A stretch of 64,000 bases of DNA. Origin: Rhodopirellula sp. P2. Lineage in GTDB: Bacteria > Planctomycetota > Planctomycetia > Pirellulales > Pirellulaceae. The notes beneath the pieces were generated by a model. The model was given only the letters and a program-made list of their open reading frames with translations, did no database searches and was not told the origin of the DNA. This document shows, piece by piece, positions 1-9,474 of the stretch. A program made the translations under genes and the position numbers. How positions within the stretch are numbered: position 1 is the stretch's first letter; each line of letters opens with the position of its first letter. The DNA lies in NCBI RefSeq assembly GCF_028768465.1, contig NZ_CP118225.1, forward strand, positions 3,267,001 to 3,331,000, given 5' to 3'.

Positions 1-1005
1 GATCATTCCGCGATCGAAGCATTCGCGAAACGATGCGATGTGATCACGTTGGAGTTTGAAAACATTCCCGCGGACACCATCGCGGTGTGCAGCAAGCACG
101 CACCGACGTACCCGGATGCCTCGGTGTTGGCGATGGCACAGGACCGATGGATCGAGAAAACGACCCTGCGTGAAGCTGGGATTCCGGTCGCTGGGTTTGA
201 GCCCGTGCATGACCGAGAATCCGCCATCGCTGCGGGGGAGTCGTTGGGATGGCCGATCATCGTCAAGACGTGCCGCAGCGGTTACGACGGCAAAGGTCAG
301 CATCGTTTGAATTCACCCGGCGAGGCCGCGTTGGTCCAGTGGGAGGGAGCCGAAAGTGGTGACGATGGCCAGCCGCCGTGGGTCGCGGAGGCGTTGGTTC
401 CGTTTGAACGAGAGGCCTCGGTGATCGTGGCGCGGACGCTCGATCAGCGAGTCCAGACGTTTCCGGTGTTTGAAAACGACCATCAGAACCACATCCTCGA
501 CGAGACCAAACTGCCCGCTGATGTTTCCCCGGAGATGCAATTGCAGGCACGGGAAATCGCGACGCGGGTGGCGGAGCACTTGGGATTGGTGGGATTGCTG
601 TGTGTGGAATTGTTCGTGACTGCCGACGAATTGATCGTCAATGAAGTCGCGCCGAGGCCGCACAATTCGGGGCACGTGACGATCGAAGCCTGTGCGACCA
701 GCCAGTTTGAGCAGCACGTGCGAGCGATCTGCGGGCTGCCGTTGGGGGACACCTCGATGGTGGTTCCTGCGGCCAGCATGTTGAATCTGCTGGGCGACAT
801 TTGGGAGGCCGCTGAGGCTCGCCAGACGCTACCAAACTGGGGGGCGTGTCTCGATACACCCGGTGTGGCGTTGCATCTGTATGGCAAGCACGCCGCGAGA
901 GCTGGTCGGAAAATGGGGCATTTGTCTGCCGTTGGGAGCGATTTGGCGGACGTGTCGGAGCGTTTGCGGTTGGCTCGCGAGCGATTGCTGAGCGACCGCG
1001 GTTGA
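1..1005 (+). CDS. purK: PurK, N5-carboxyaminoimidazole ribonucleotide synthase (5' end cut by window)
   Basis: ATP-grasp enzyme of de novo purine synthesis. It uses ATP and bicarbonate to carboxylate AIR to N5-CAIR, the substrate of PurE. The frame is open from base 1, and the first visible residues (DHSAIEAFAKRCDVITLEFE) match the family just before the ATP-grasp core, so a GTG at 40 is not the real start. Visible length is 334 residues; about 50 N-terminal residues of the usual 355-380 should lie upstream. Diagnostic motifs are the DVITLEFENIP segment, the ATP-binding PIIVKTCRSGYDGKGQ stretch and the metal/ATP-binding block EVAPRPHNSGH. Cytoplasmic. The stop is TGA at 1003-1005. The next gene on this strand is unrelated and 349 bp away, so this is probably the end of its transcription unit. 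Family assignment is very secure. Confidence 0.96.
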   Translation, partial: DHSAIEAFAKRCDVITLEFENIPADTIAVCSKHAPTYPDASVLAMAQDRWIEKTTLREAGIPVAGFEPVHDRESAIAAGESLGWPIIVKTCRSGYDGKGQHRLNSPGEAALVQWEGAESGDDGQPPWVAEALVPFEREASVIVARTLDQRVQTFPVFENDHQNHILDETKLPADVSPEMQLQAREIATRVAEHLGLVGLLCVELFVTADELIVNEVAPRPHNSGHVTIEACATSQFEQHVRAICGLPLGDTSMVVPAASMLNLLGDIWEAAEARQTLPNWGACLDTPGVALHLYGKHAARAGRKMGHLSAVGSDLADVSERLRLARERLLSDRG

Positions 1006-1354
1006 GAAATCTCGGCTGAGTCGGCTTGGGGGACGGCGAAACCGCCACTTTGGCCCGGAAATCGCGTCTTTTCCCCTGCGAAGTCATTGAGAACTCGATT
1101 GCAGCGGAGTGCTGCGGCGTTTCGCAACAGGTGTTGCAGAATGCTACACCCTACAATCGGAATTCTTAGCGGTCCAAGAGCTGTTTGAAGCGGTTTTTTC
1201 GTGGAAATTGCAGTTTCCAGAAATAGACTGAATGGTCCGCGCCTGGCTTTTCGCCGTCTCGTCCCGCGACTAATCGCTGAGAATCACGATGAACCTGCCA
1301 CCTGACGCATCCCAGCATCTCTCCTCTGGTCCCCACTCCTTCTCTGAGTTGTCG
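1006..1354. other. Intergenic spacer upstream of the VWA protein gene
   Basis: 349 bp between the purK stop and the preferred start of the next gene. It should hold the promoter of the large secreted VWA gene. I see no tRNA, riboswitch-like fold or convincing terminator. A short hairpin-like GGAAAT/AGTTTCC pair lies near 1203-1218, and a GC-rich imperfect hairpin lies near 1100-1116. The last 66 bases could instead code for a short N-terminal extension of the next protein if its ATG at 1289 is used. Confidence 0.5.
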
Positions 1355-4300
1355 ATGAAGATCCTTTCCACTTTTGGCTGCAAGTTGTCAGCCCTTTTGA
1401 CGTTGGCGGTCATGGCGACTGCGGTTTCGGCGGCGACAGCGTTCGCGACTGATACCCAGGCGGTTTCCTCCGAAGCGTCGATTCGCATCGTTTCCCACAC
1501 CATGGACGATGGCGGTCAATCGATCGCCGCTTCGATCCAGCCCGGGGCGGAAGATTCCATGCTGCGTGCGGTTCGCCAGTCCGCTGGTGACCTGGTCATC
1601 GTGGTGGACACGTCCGCCAGCCAAGTGGGAGCGTATCGCGATGACGCGATGAAGGCTGTTCAAGCGGCTCTGGAGTCCGTGCATGATCGCGATGTCCGCG
1701 TGGCTTTGTTTGCGGCGGACGTGCAAGCGAACGAGCTGACCAGTGGATTCGCTGCTCCTGGCGACAGCAACTTGGCATCCGCGACCGCGAAATTGAGTTC
1801 GCGTTTGCCGCTGGGGAACACGAATTTGGTCTCGGTCTTGGACACTGTCCGAGCTTCGTTGACCGGTCGTCCTGATTCGCGAACGCGTTCGATCGTTTAC
1901 ATCGGCGACGCGGCTTCGATTGATGCGGCTCAAAACCTGTCTCGATTCGAGAACCTGATCGATGCGTTGCGAAGCGATCACATCTCGGTTCACTCGGTTG
2001 CGATTGGGCCGACAAAGAACGTCGCAATGATGGGAATTCTGGCGAATCAAACCGGTGGTGTTTTGGGGGTCGTGGGGACCGACGCGACGCCAACGGAGAT
2101 CGCCGACTTGGTCGCCGATGCGGCCGTGATGTCTCCCATTTGGATCACCGGAATCAAATCCGATGCAAAGATCGACTGGGTGCATGGCGATCGTTTGCCG
2201 CCCCTGCGATTGGACCGTGATTCAATCTACTTGGGGCAACTGAAGACGCCCGCTGAAGAGGTGTCGATCGACTTGGTCGGTGGCACGCTGAACAGCGACA
2301 TTCAAATCAAAGCCAACTCAAGTGTCGAGTCAGACAATCCTGACTTCGCTTTCTTGACCGGCTTGATTGCCGAACACAAAACCGCTCACGGATTGCTGTT
2401 GGCAACCGCCGGTTCGCCAATGCTTCGTCAGACCGCTCAAGCGATGACGGCACGTGCGGAATCGTTGGCAAACGCCGCCACGATGGCGATGCAGCAAGGC
2501 AACATGCGTGGGGCTCGTGCGGTTGCAAAGGAAGCTCTGCAAGCCGATCCCAACAACGCGGAAGCCCGAGCGATCTTGAAGATGGCGACGCCGGAAGGCA
2601 AGCGTTTGATTTTGCAAAACGGTGATGACAACCCCTTCGATGACATCTTCGGTGGTGGCGGTGACGCGGCTGCTGAAAGTCCCTTTGGTGCGGAGCCTGC
2701 TGCGGGAGACGATGTCTTCGGTGCGGCGGCTGATGATGCTCCCGCGATGGATGCACCAGCCACAGAAGCTCCTGCCACGGCGGCACCCGCGGTCGACGCG
2801 GCACCTGCTGCGGACGCTCCCGTGGGAGCCGGCGACGATGTCTTCGGTGCTCCCGCTGAGGTGGCACCAGCCAATCCAGGGCCAGCCAGTCCAGGACCAG
2901 CCAATCCAGGGCCAGCAATGGGCGGTGGCGGTCAATTCGACAGCGGGTTCGGACCGGTTGTGGGCGACAATGAACTGCGAGAAGACGGTGGCGATTTGCT
3001 AGGCCGTTTCGAACAACTTCGTTCCCGTGAAGAAGGTCGTTTGCGAGGGGAAGTCCGGGCTCAATTGCGAGAAGCACGGCGCTTGATTCGCCAGGACCCT
3101 GTCGGCGTTGCTGGCAGCCTGAAAAGCCTGCTTTCACGAGTGGAGACGACTCCTGACATCGACCCTCAACTGCGTCGTGAATTGCTCGGCCAAGTTCGTT
3201 CGGCGATTCAAATCGCCAGTGCTCGCGAAGCCGACTTCCTCGAGCAAGAGGCCAATCTGGAGCAACTGGCTGCCGGTGCCACCGCATCCTCCCGTTTGCT
3301 GCAAGAAACCTATCGTCGCGAAGATCGTTTGAAACGATTGTCGTCTCAGATGAATGCTTTGATCGATGAAGGACGCTACACCGAAGCCGATGGTGGGGTG
3401 TCGTTGGAAATGGCCGCGTTGGCCGGTGACACGGTCACCGACGACAGCGTTCTCGGACGTCACGTGACGGATGAAACGCTTGCGTTGCAAACCTACGCTC
3501 GAGATCGTCGTTATCGCGAACTGCGTGAACGCAACTTCGTGGATGCGTTCTCGTTGGTTCTGAAGTCGGCCGTTCCGTTTGTTGACGATCCACCGATCGT
3601 GTACCCCGAAGCGGAAACCTGGCAGCGTTTGAGCCGTCGCCGCATCGAACTTTACGGGACTTCGACGGGGATGCTCGGTGACAACGAACGAGTACAGCGT
3701 ATTAAGGCGAGCTTGAATGACGAGGTTTCGTACAATTTCCTCGACACGCCGTTGAACGATGCGATCCGTGTGATCAGTGAAGACCGTGAGATTCCGATTC
3801 GGATTGATGTCTTCAGTTTGGAAGGCGAGGGGTTGTCCGAAGACATCCCCGTGAACATCTCGCTGGAAAACGTCTCCTTGCGTTCGTTCCTGCGGCTGAT
3901 GCTTCGTGATCAGAACTTGACCTACATGATCAAGGATGAAGTAATGAACATCACGACTGTGACCGCTGCGGAAGACAACTTGATTAGAGATCACTATCCG
4001 GTTGGTGACTTGGTCGTGCCAATCGTCAGCCTGGGCGGTGGCGGCATGGGCGGCGGCGGCATGGGCGGCGGCATGGGCGGCGGCATGGGTGGCGGCATGG
4101 GCGGCGGCATGGGTGGCGGCATGGGCGGCGGCATGGGTGGCGGCATGGGCGGCGGCGGTGGTGGAGGGATGTTCATCGTTCCTGATGACGCCTCGCTGCG
4201 ATCCAAAGCCAACTCGTCGGCTGCGACAGGTGACTCTGAAACCGACCAAGTGTCCGACGCTGAGTCGATCGAAAACATCGACCGTGCAATTCAACTGGAC

Positions 4301-5857
4301 ATTCCAGAAGGAAAGTCCGTTGACCAAGCGTGGACCGAACATTTCGCCACTTGGAATGTTGAGTCGGCGCGAGATTTGACGATCTTGGACCGCCGGGTTC
4401 GGGCGACGGTGTCGCACTTCAACGTGAAGGCTTCGGCGGCAGAAAAAGCCGGCGACAAAGACGCTGCCAAGGCTCATTTCAATGAGATCCGTGCCGTGAT
4501 CGCTGGTGCCATTTCGGCCGGGCACATTCAACCTTGGATGTACCAAGCCTATGCGTTGTCATTGGCTGCGACGGACGCACCTGAATCGGAAGTCGAACGG
4601 GCTCTGCTATCAGCGGCTGACTTCGCCGAAAACCTTGAGGATCTGCTCAACGTGGCCGCTCGTTTGGAAGACATGGGGCAACTGGCAGCGGCGATGAAAC
4701 TCTGTCGCCAGATCTCGGACGCCGACCCAGACCGCCGCGAGCCTTATGTGATGGGGCTTCGGTTGGCGAAACGCTTGGATCAACCAGCCGATTTGGCTTG
4801 GGCCTGCGAAGGCGTGTTGGGATTGGCTTGGAGTGACAAATTCCAGCCGTTGGTCGAAGAAGCTCGTTTGTTGGCTCGTGCGACGCACCAAGAACTGGTG
4901 GCTGAAGGCGACAGCGAATCGGCCAAGCAATTCAGCGAAGCTCTCCGTCGAGCAGCCTCGCACGATGCGATTGTGCGAGTGAGTTGGACCGGCGACGCCG
5001 ATGTCGACCTGTCGGTTGAAGAACCCTCCGGAACGGTTTGCTCGTTGGAATCACCCAATAGCACCAGCGGAGGGACCTTGCTCGGCGATGCTTACCCGGG
5101 TGCCCAGGATGATGCCACGGGACAAGTTTCGGAAACGTATCTGTGTCCAAAAGGTTTCTCGGGTGAGTACCGCGTCCTGTTGCGTCGCATTTGGGGCAAC
5201 GTCTCGACCGGCAAAGTCACGGTGGAAATCTTGACCGATGTCGGGCGTCCTGAGCAAAAGTTCATTCGCCAAGACATTCCCTTGATGGAACAGAACGCTC
5301 TGGTGATCTTCGAAGTCAAAGATGGGCAACGAAAAGAGAAGTTGGCCGAAGCTCAGGTGGAGCACTTGGCTGAATTCAGCCGCAACGTCGGGCACCAAGC
5401 GTTGGGACAGTTTATCGGCCCGGCCGCTGGCGGGGGCTTGAACGCTCAAGCCGCGAATGCGTTGGGGGGCAATCGTCAGTTGTTGCGAGAGTTCTTCAGC
5501 GACTATCCCTCGTTGATCCCCGGGGCCAACAGTGGCCCGTTTGGAACGGGTGGCGTCAACGGAGTCAATGGCTTCAACCCGCAAGGTGGTGTCGGCTACA
5601 TGCCGCAGATCACGACCCTGCCCGAAGGTGCGTCGATGACGACTATGGCGATTGCCTCTGCTGATCGTCGTTACGTTCGAATCAGTCCCGCACCGATCTT
5701 CTCGCAGATCGGTGAGATCACAACCTTCAACTTCGTCTCCGGTGACACCGGCACCGGTGGTGCAGGTGGTGGAGCTGCCGGCGGCGTCGGTGGTGGAGCG
5801 GCCGGCGGTGCAGCTGGTGGTGCAGGCGGTGGCATTGGTGGCGGAATCGGCAACTGA
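1355..5857 (+). CDS. Large secreted protein with VWA, STN-like, Gly/Met-repeat and DUF2135-like modules
   Basis: 1500 residues. I prefer the ATG at 1355 over 1289 because it begins a good signal peptide (MKILSTFGCKLSALLTLAVM, cleavage near residue 31). Order seen: VWA domain about residues 79-265 with the MIDAS core VVDTSAS; a TPR-like helical pair about 370-410; an Ala/Pro/Asp linker about 440-550; a charged helical region; a fold resembling the secretin/TonB short N-terminal (STN) domain about 790-870; a Met-Gly-Gly-Gly run about 892-938; further TPR-like helices; a DUF2135/YfaP-like segment (SWTGDADVDLSVEEPSG) about 1205-1300; and a Gly/Ala-rich C-terminus. VWA and DUF2135 modules usually bind ligands or metals outside the cytoplasm. 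The function is unknown; a role in a cell-surface complex is inference. It converges on ribD 26 bp downstream. Confidence 0.85.
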   Translation: MKILSTFGCKLSALLTLAVMATAVSAATAFATDTQAVSSEASIRIVSHTMDDGGQSIAASIQPGAEDSMLRAVRQSAGDLVIVVDTSASQVGAYRDDAMKAVQAALESVHDRDVRVALFAADVQANELTSGFAAPGDSNLASATAKLSSRLPLGNTNLVSVLDTVRASLTGRPDSRTRSIVYIGDAASIDAAQNLSRFENLIDALRSDHISVHSVAIGPTKNVAMMGILANQTGGVLGVVGTDATPTEIADLVADAAVMSPIWITGIKSDAKIDWVHGDRLPPLRLDRDSIYLGQLKTPAEEVSIDLVGGTLNSDIQIKANSSVESDNPDFAFLTGLIAEHKTAHGLLLATAGSPMLRQTAQAMTARAESLANAATMAMQQGNMRGARAVAKEALQADPNNAEARAILKMATPEGKRLILQNGDDNPFDDIFGGGGDAAAESPFGAEPAAGDDVFGAAADDAPAMDAPATEAPATAAPAVDAAPAADAPVGAGDDVFGAPAEVAPANPGPASPGPANPGPAMGGGGQFDSGFGPVVGDNELREDGGDLLGRFEQLRSREEGRLRGEVRAQLREARRLIRQDPVGVAGSLKSLLSRVETTPDIDPQLRRELLGQVRSAIQIASAREADFLEQEANLEQLAAGATASSRLLQETYRREDRLKRLSSQMNALIDEGRYTEADGGVSLEMAALAGDTVTDDSVLGRHVTDETLALQTYARDRRYRELRERNFVDAFSLVLKSAVPFVDDPPIVYPEAETWQRLSRRRIELYGTSTGMLGDNERVQRIKASLNDEVSYNFLDTPLNDAIRVISEDREIPIRIDVFSLEGEGLSEDIPVNISLENVSLRSFLRLMLRDQNLTYMIKDEVMNITTVTAAEDNLIRDHYPVGDLVVPIVSLGGGGMGGGGMGGGMGGGMGGGMGGGMGGGMGGGMGGGMGGGGGGGMFIVPDDASLRSKANSSAATGDSETDQVSDAESIENIDRAIQLDIPEGKSVDQAWTEHFATWNVESARDLTILDRRVRATVSHFNVKASAAEKAGDKDAAKAHFNEIRAVIAGAISAGHIQPWMYQAYALSLAATDAPESEVERALLSAADFAENLEDLLNVAARLEDMGQLAAAMKLCRQISDADPDRREPYVMGLRLAKRLDQPADLAWACEGVLGLAWSDKFQPLVEEARLLARATHQELVAEGDSESAKQFSEALRRAASHDAIVRVSWTGDADVDLSVEEPSGTVCSLESPNSTSGGTLLGDAYPGAQDDATGQVSETYLCPKGFSGEYRVLLRRIWGNVSTGKVTVEILTDVGRPEQKFIRQDIPLMEQNALVIFEVKDGQRKEKLAEAQVEHLAEFSRNVGHQALGQFIGPAAGGGLNAQAANALGGNRQLLREFFSDYPSLIPGANSGPFGTGGVNGVNGFNPQGGVGYMPQITTLPEGASMTTMAIASADRRYVRISPAPIFSQIGEITTFNFVSGDTGTGGAGGGAAGGVGGGAAGGAAGGAGGGIGGGIGN
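2871..2915 (+). repeat. 15-bp x3 in-frame minisatellite (NPGPA/SPGPA/NPGPA)
   Basis: Three consecutive 15-bp units (2871-2885, 2886-2900, 2901-2915) inside the linker of the VWA protein. Units 1 and 3 are identical and unit 2 differs at two positions. Each encodes five residues ending in PGPA. The length in base pairs is a multiple of three, so copy-number change would not shift the frame. Confidence 0.85.
4032..4168 (+). repeat. 12-bp tandem repeat encoding Met-Gly-Gly-Gly
   Basis: About ten near-perfect copies of a 12-bp unit (atgggcggcggc, with ggt/ggc synonymous changes) inside the VWA protein gene. It encodes a regular M-G-G-G run that ends in a longer Gly stretch. The synonymous third-base variation (ggt versus ggc) alternates, which suggests duplication of 24-bp blocks. 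It separates the STN-like domain from the C-terminal half. Confidence 0.9.
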
Positions 5858-5883
5858 TTCGCCCGGGTTGAAATCGAATCGAC

Positions 5884-7104
5884 CTACCGTCGATAGATCA
5901 ATCGCACGTCGTTGTCGAATGAGTCCATGCGGCTGATTCGCAGCGACGTCGCATCGGTCAAGGCCTCGATCCCGGGATCACCCAGTGGTCCCGGAGCATT
6001 GCGGCCGCCGATGCACTTGCCAGCGATGAAGGCGTGAACTTCGTCGATCTGCCGGGCGGCAGCAAAGCTGCCCAGCAACTGGCTTCCGCCTTCGACCATC
6101 AGATGGGTCATCGCAAGCCCCCGCGGATTGTCATGGCTGCCCAACCACAGCAGTGACTGCCGGATCATCTCGATGGGATCCGACGACTCGCATTGCCAGG
6201 TGTCGACATCGTGATCGGCAAGCTTGGCTAAGTCAGCGTTCGCGATCTCAGGTCCCGCGATCACCCACGTGGGAGTTTCCGAAGCGGTCTGAACCAATTG
6301 GGTCTGCAGGTCTGGCAGCCGGGATTGGGAATAGACCAAGCGAACCAATTGGCGAGTGTTGATTGCGGTTTCCGCGTTCGTGCTGCCGGGCGTTTGGGCC
6401 TTAGCGATTTGGGCCTTAGCAATTTGGGCCTTAGCAATTTGGGGCAGGCGAACGGTCAGCAAGGGATTGTCCGCGATGACGGTGCCCATGCCGACAGCGA
6501 TCGCGTCGACGCTGGCCCGGAGTTCATGAACCGCGGTTCGAGCCGCTGGACCCGTGATCCATTTGCTTTCGCCGGTTTGGGTGGCAATGCGTCCATCCAG
6601 GCTCATCGCCCATTTCGCGATCACCCAGGGCATGCCGGTGCGGACACGTTTCAGGTAGGCACCCAGCAGATCCTCCCCGGCTTCCTTGGCGACGCCGGTG
6701 GTGACTTCGATTCCGGCGGAGCGAAGTCTTTCGATTCCGCCACCGTCGACTTGGTCAAACGGGTCCACCACCGACACGACGACCCGAGCGACCTGGGCTC
6801 GGATCAATGCGTCGGCGCACGGAGGGGTTTTGCCGTGATGGCAACAGGGTTCCAGCGAAACGTAAGCGGTGGCTCCGGTGGCATCCGCGCAATCGGACAA
6901 GGCTTCGACCTCGGCATGAGGGCCACCGAATCGTTGGTGGTAGCCCTTGCCGATGCAGACCGAATCGCGAACCAGAACGCAGCCGACCGGAGGGTTCGGT
7001 TCGACCTGGCCTCGCCCCTGGGAGGCCAGGGCAATGGCTTCGGTCATCCAGCGGAGATCTTCCGCCGAATCAGCATTCGCGGTTGCGTCGGACTCGTTTG
7101 CCAT
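5884..7104 (-). CDS. ribD: RibD, bifunctional riboflavin deaminase/reductase
   Basis: Catalyses steps 2 and 3 of riboflavin synthesis: deamination of the pyrimidine from GTP cyclohydrolase II, then NADPH-dependent reduction of the ribosyl group. It has 406 residues from the ATG at 7102-7104. The deaminase domain carries the zinc site H63-A-E and PCCHHGKTPPC (C87, C96). The reductase domain begins near WVIAKWAMSLDGRIAT, followed by SKWITG. The start overlaps the stop of the upstream SEC-C gene by one base (TGATG), which suggests translational coupling and favours this start over one at 7125. Oddity: a 15-bp triplication inserts AKAQI units into the reductase domain (6396-6440). No other rib gene is in view. 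Confidence 0.95.
   Translation of the reverse strand: MANESDATANADSAEDLRWMTEAIALASQGRGQVEPNPPVGCVLVRDSVCIGKGYHQRFGGPHAEVEALSDCADATGATAYVSLEPCCHHGKTPPCADALIRAQVARVVVSVVDPFDQVDGGGIERLRSAGIEVTTGVAKEAGEDLLGAYLKRVRTGMPWVIAKWAMSLDGRIATQTGESKWITGPAARTAVHELRASVDAIAVGMGTVIADNPLLTVRLPQIAKAQIAKAQIAKAQTPGSTNAETAINTRQLVRLVYSQSRLPDLQTQLVQTASETPTWVIAGPEIANADLAKLADHDVDTWQCESSDPIEMIRQSLLWLGSHDNPRGLAMTHLMVEGGSQLLGSFAAARQIDEVHAFIAGKCIGGRNAPGPLGDPGIEALTDATSLRISRMDSFDNDVRLIYRR
6396..6440 (-). repeat. 15-bp x3 in-frame minisatellite in ribD
   Basis: Three head-to-tail units of gggccttagcaattt (first copy with one change) at 6396-6410, 6411-6425 and 6426-6440. On the coding strand they encode repeated AKAQI inside the RibD reductase domain, probably in a surface loop. 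Confidence 0.9.
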
Positions 7105-9272
7105 CAGTCCATTCCGGGGACCCAAAGTTTGCCACCACCGGAAGCTTCGCCACCAGCAGGGCTGGCGGGGGCTGCACCGCCGGAGTCACCATCAGGAGTC
7201 CAGAGTCCGCCGCCGGAAGGATCCTGCGATGCAGGGCCCATGCCTGGGGCTTGGCGAGGCGTTCCATCGGGATTGATCAGCCCGAGTTGAGCCAGGATTT
7301 GCTGCAATCGACCCATCACTTCTGGGTTGTCACTGTGCTTTTGAACGATCGCTTGCACGGTGTTTTGGAACAAATCAATTTCTTGGCGACGCAATCGAAG
7401 GCCGAGTTCGGCCAGCAACAACGAAGCGTCGGACAGCTTGTGTTCCTCGGCGTAGGCCTTGGCTTTGTCCAAGTAAGCCACGGCTTCATCGGACTCGGTG
7501 GCACGCTGCATCAGGAACGAATAAGCGATGATTTTGGCACCGATGAAGCGGCCGTCATCGACCGATTCGGTGTCCGCTTCCAGCAACGCGATGGATGCCC
7601 GGCGGCCGATGGAGGTGGCCGAGATCTGCTGAGCACGCTGGATCAGGTAGATCAGGTTTTCGGGATCCAATCCGGAGGGGTCGATTCGATCCAGGTCACT
7701 GCCGGGAATCTCTTCGAGTTCATCGCCGGTGATCTTTTTGCGTTCGACCTGCGGGAGGTTCCCGAGCTCGCAAAGGCGGTTGATCAGTTCTTCGTCTCGG
7801 GCCACCAAGCTGTCTTCGCCCTCAATGAATCGCACCATGGCGGCACGTTGCAGTTTTTTGCTGTCGTCGCTGGCAGCGTCCTTCAACGACACGTCGCCGA
7901 GCAATTTGACCGGTGTCGTCGAGAGTGTTTCGGGAACACGTTGACGAATCAGCTCTTTGACGACGACATCCAAGTCCTTTTGGTGCGCGGGGCGGATGCC
8001 GCCAATTTGAGGTGTCGCGATCATGGCCAGAGGCAGCTGCCCCTTTTCGCCTTCGGTCCAATTGACATTGGGAGCGACTTCGTCCAGGAGTTCTTGGACT
8101 TGGGGGCGTTTCGCGACCGGCAAGCCGAGGACTTGCAGGCGTGCGGAGCGATCCGTTTCACGACCGAACAGGAAGAGAGCTGCCATGGCAACTGGAATGT
8201 TGTCGGCCGTCAGCGTTTCGCCTTCGTCCAGCACGGCGCGGTCGAGAATCTGGAAGGCGGAGCGAGGGGCAACATCGCCTTCGCGTTTCACGGATTCCAA
8301 CGCGTCCGCGGGCAATTCTTCGAACCTGGGGTTGGCGATCAACGCCATTTGGTACTCGTCGATGGAGTCGACTTCGGCGACCAGTTCGGTGTGCTCGACG
8401 GTCATCCCATCCGCATCGGGGCTGGCAATTTGTGCCAACGCCAGGAAACGAGCACGCTCGTCAAAGTCCAGCTCTTCACACTGGGAAAGTTTGACCAGCA
8501 ATTCGGATTGAGCGACGTGATCGCCTCGCCAAATCGCACAGTTGAGCAAACCGGAAAGGACGGCTGGCTGCAGGGGGGCGGATCGCTGCAGGGATTCGAA
8601 TTTGGTTTGTGCCAGGGCGACTTTGTTGTTGGAAAGCAACAGCGCGGCTTCGTCGTAGCGTTCGACCCAATCGGCGTTTTCCGGCGGCGGGATCAGGTTC
8701 GGAACGGCCTTGGCCAATTGGTTGACCGAGGGGTCCCCGTTGATTTGCTGCAGCACATTGGCTGCCATTCGGCTGTCTTCGTAGCCGGTCGAAACCAACG
8801 CCAAGGTGGCGTAGACACGCGATGTCAACAGGATTCCGTTGCCAGCCAGGGCGTAGGAAAGCAGCGATGCGACGTCCAGAACGAACGAATCGACTGTTTG
8901 ACCGCTTTCGGTCAACGCTTCCAGAATCAGCTCGGTGGCGGCCGACAGGTCTTGGCGGAAAAGAGCGGCGGCGGCACTTTGGGTGAGCGCCAGCGGGTTG
9001 GATGGTTGCAAGCGACGGAAGCGTTCCGCGTTTTCTTCCAGCGAGGTGTATTCACGCAAATCCATGAACAAACGGCCGCGAATCGCGAGCGCCCAAGCGG
9101 CGTCAGGATGCTCTTCCAAGATCGCGCTCAAGCGGTCCAAGGCGGGGACAAGTTGGCCCCCATCGATCATCTTCAGGACGCGGTCAAGTTCGTGTACAGA
9201 GTCCTTGCATTTGCAAAACTTGATCTTCTTGCCGCTACCACAAGGGCATATCGAGTAGGTGTCGATGGACAT
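7104..9272 (-). CDS. SEC-C motif protein with TPR-like helical repeats
   Basis: 722 residues from the ATG at 9270-9272. The open frame continues upstream to 9614, but the SEC-C motif sits properly at the N-terminus only with this start. The motif CPCGSGKKIKFCKC (C9, C11, C20, C22) is the zinc-binding SEC-C module best known from the SecA C-terminus. The rest is helical, with TPR-like stretches, ending in a Gly/Pro/Ala-rich tail (GGAAPASPAGGEASGGG). No signal peptide, so cytoplasmic. Its stop overlaps the ribD start by one base. The role is unknown; SEC-C modules often mediate contact with ribosomes or other proteins, which is only a hint here. Confidence 0.85.
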   Translation of the reverse strand: MSIDTYSICPCGSGKKIKFCKCKDSVHELDRVLKMIDGGQLVPALDRLSAILEEHPDAAWALAIRGRLFMDLREYTSLEENAERFRRLQPSNPLALTQSAAAALFRQDLSAATELILEALTESGQTVDSFVLDVASLLSYALAGNGILLTSRVYATLALVSTGYEDSRMAANVLQQINGDPSVNQLAKAVPNLIPPPENADWVERYDEAALLLSNNKVALAQTKFESLQRSAPLQPAVLSGLLNCAIWRGDHVAQSELLVKLSQCEELDFDERARFLALAQIASPDADGMTVEHTELVAEVDSIDEYQMALIANPRFEELPADALESVKREGDVAPRSAFQILDRAVLDEGETLTADNIPVAMAALFLFGRETDRSARLQVLGLPVAKRPQVQELLDEVAPNVNWTEGEKGQLPLAMIATPQIGGIRPAHQKDLDVVVKELIRQRVPETLSTTPVKLLGDVSLKDAASDDSKKLQRAAMVRFIEGEDSLVARDEELINRLCELGNLPQVERKKITGDELEEIPGSDLDRIDPSGLDPENLIYLIQRAQQISATSIGRRASIALLEADTESVDDGRFIGAKIIAYSFLMQRATESDEAVAYLDKAKAYAEEHKLSDASLLLAELGLRLRRQEIDLFQNTVQAIVQKHSDNPEVMGRLQQILAQLGLINPDGTPRQAPGMGPASQDPSGGGLWTPDGDSGGAAPASPAGGEASGGGKLWVPGMD

Positions 9273-9474
9273 AAACAGTCGCAATAAATGGGGGCGTGCG
9301 GGCAGCTTGGCTGCCGTGTGAGCGAGTGAAGCTGGCAACTTACCACGCGGAACGATGTGTCCCAAGATGCGATCCGCTGTGGGAGAACTCGGCATCGTGA
9401 TTTCGTGAATTTCCTCCGCCGCTGAACCGAATTCGACGCCGTCACGCACTTTGCTGCGGCGATCTCGACCGGAA

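Noticed and set aside
6807..9287. 826-codon plus-strand frame opposite the ribD and SEC-C genes
   Set aside because: It is antisense to two well-supported genes, has Arg/Gln-rich composition, no domain, and arises from the high GC of the third codon positions.
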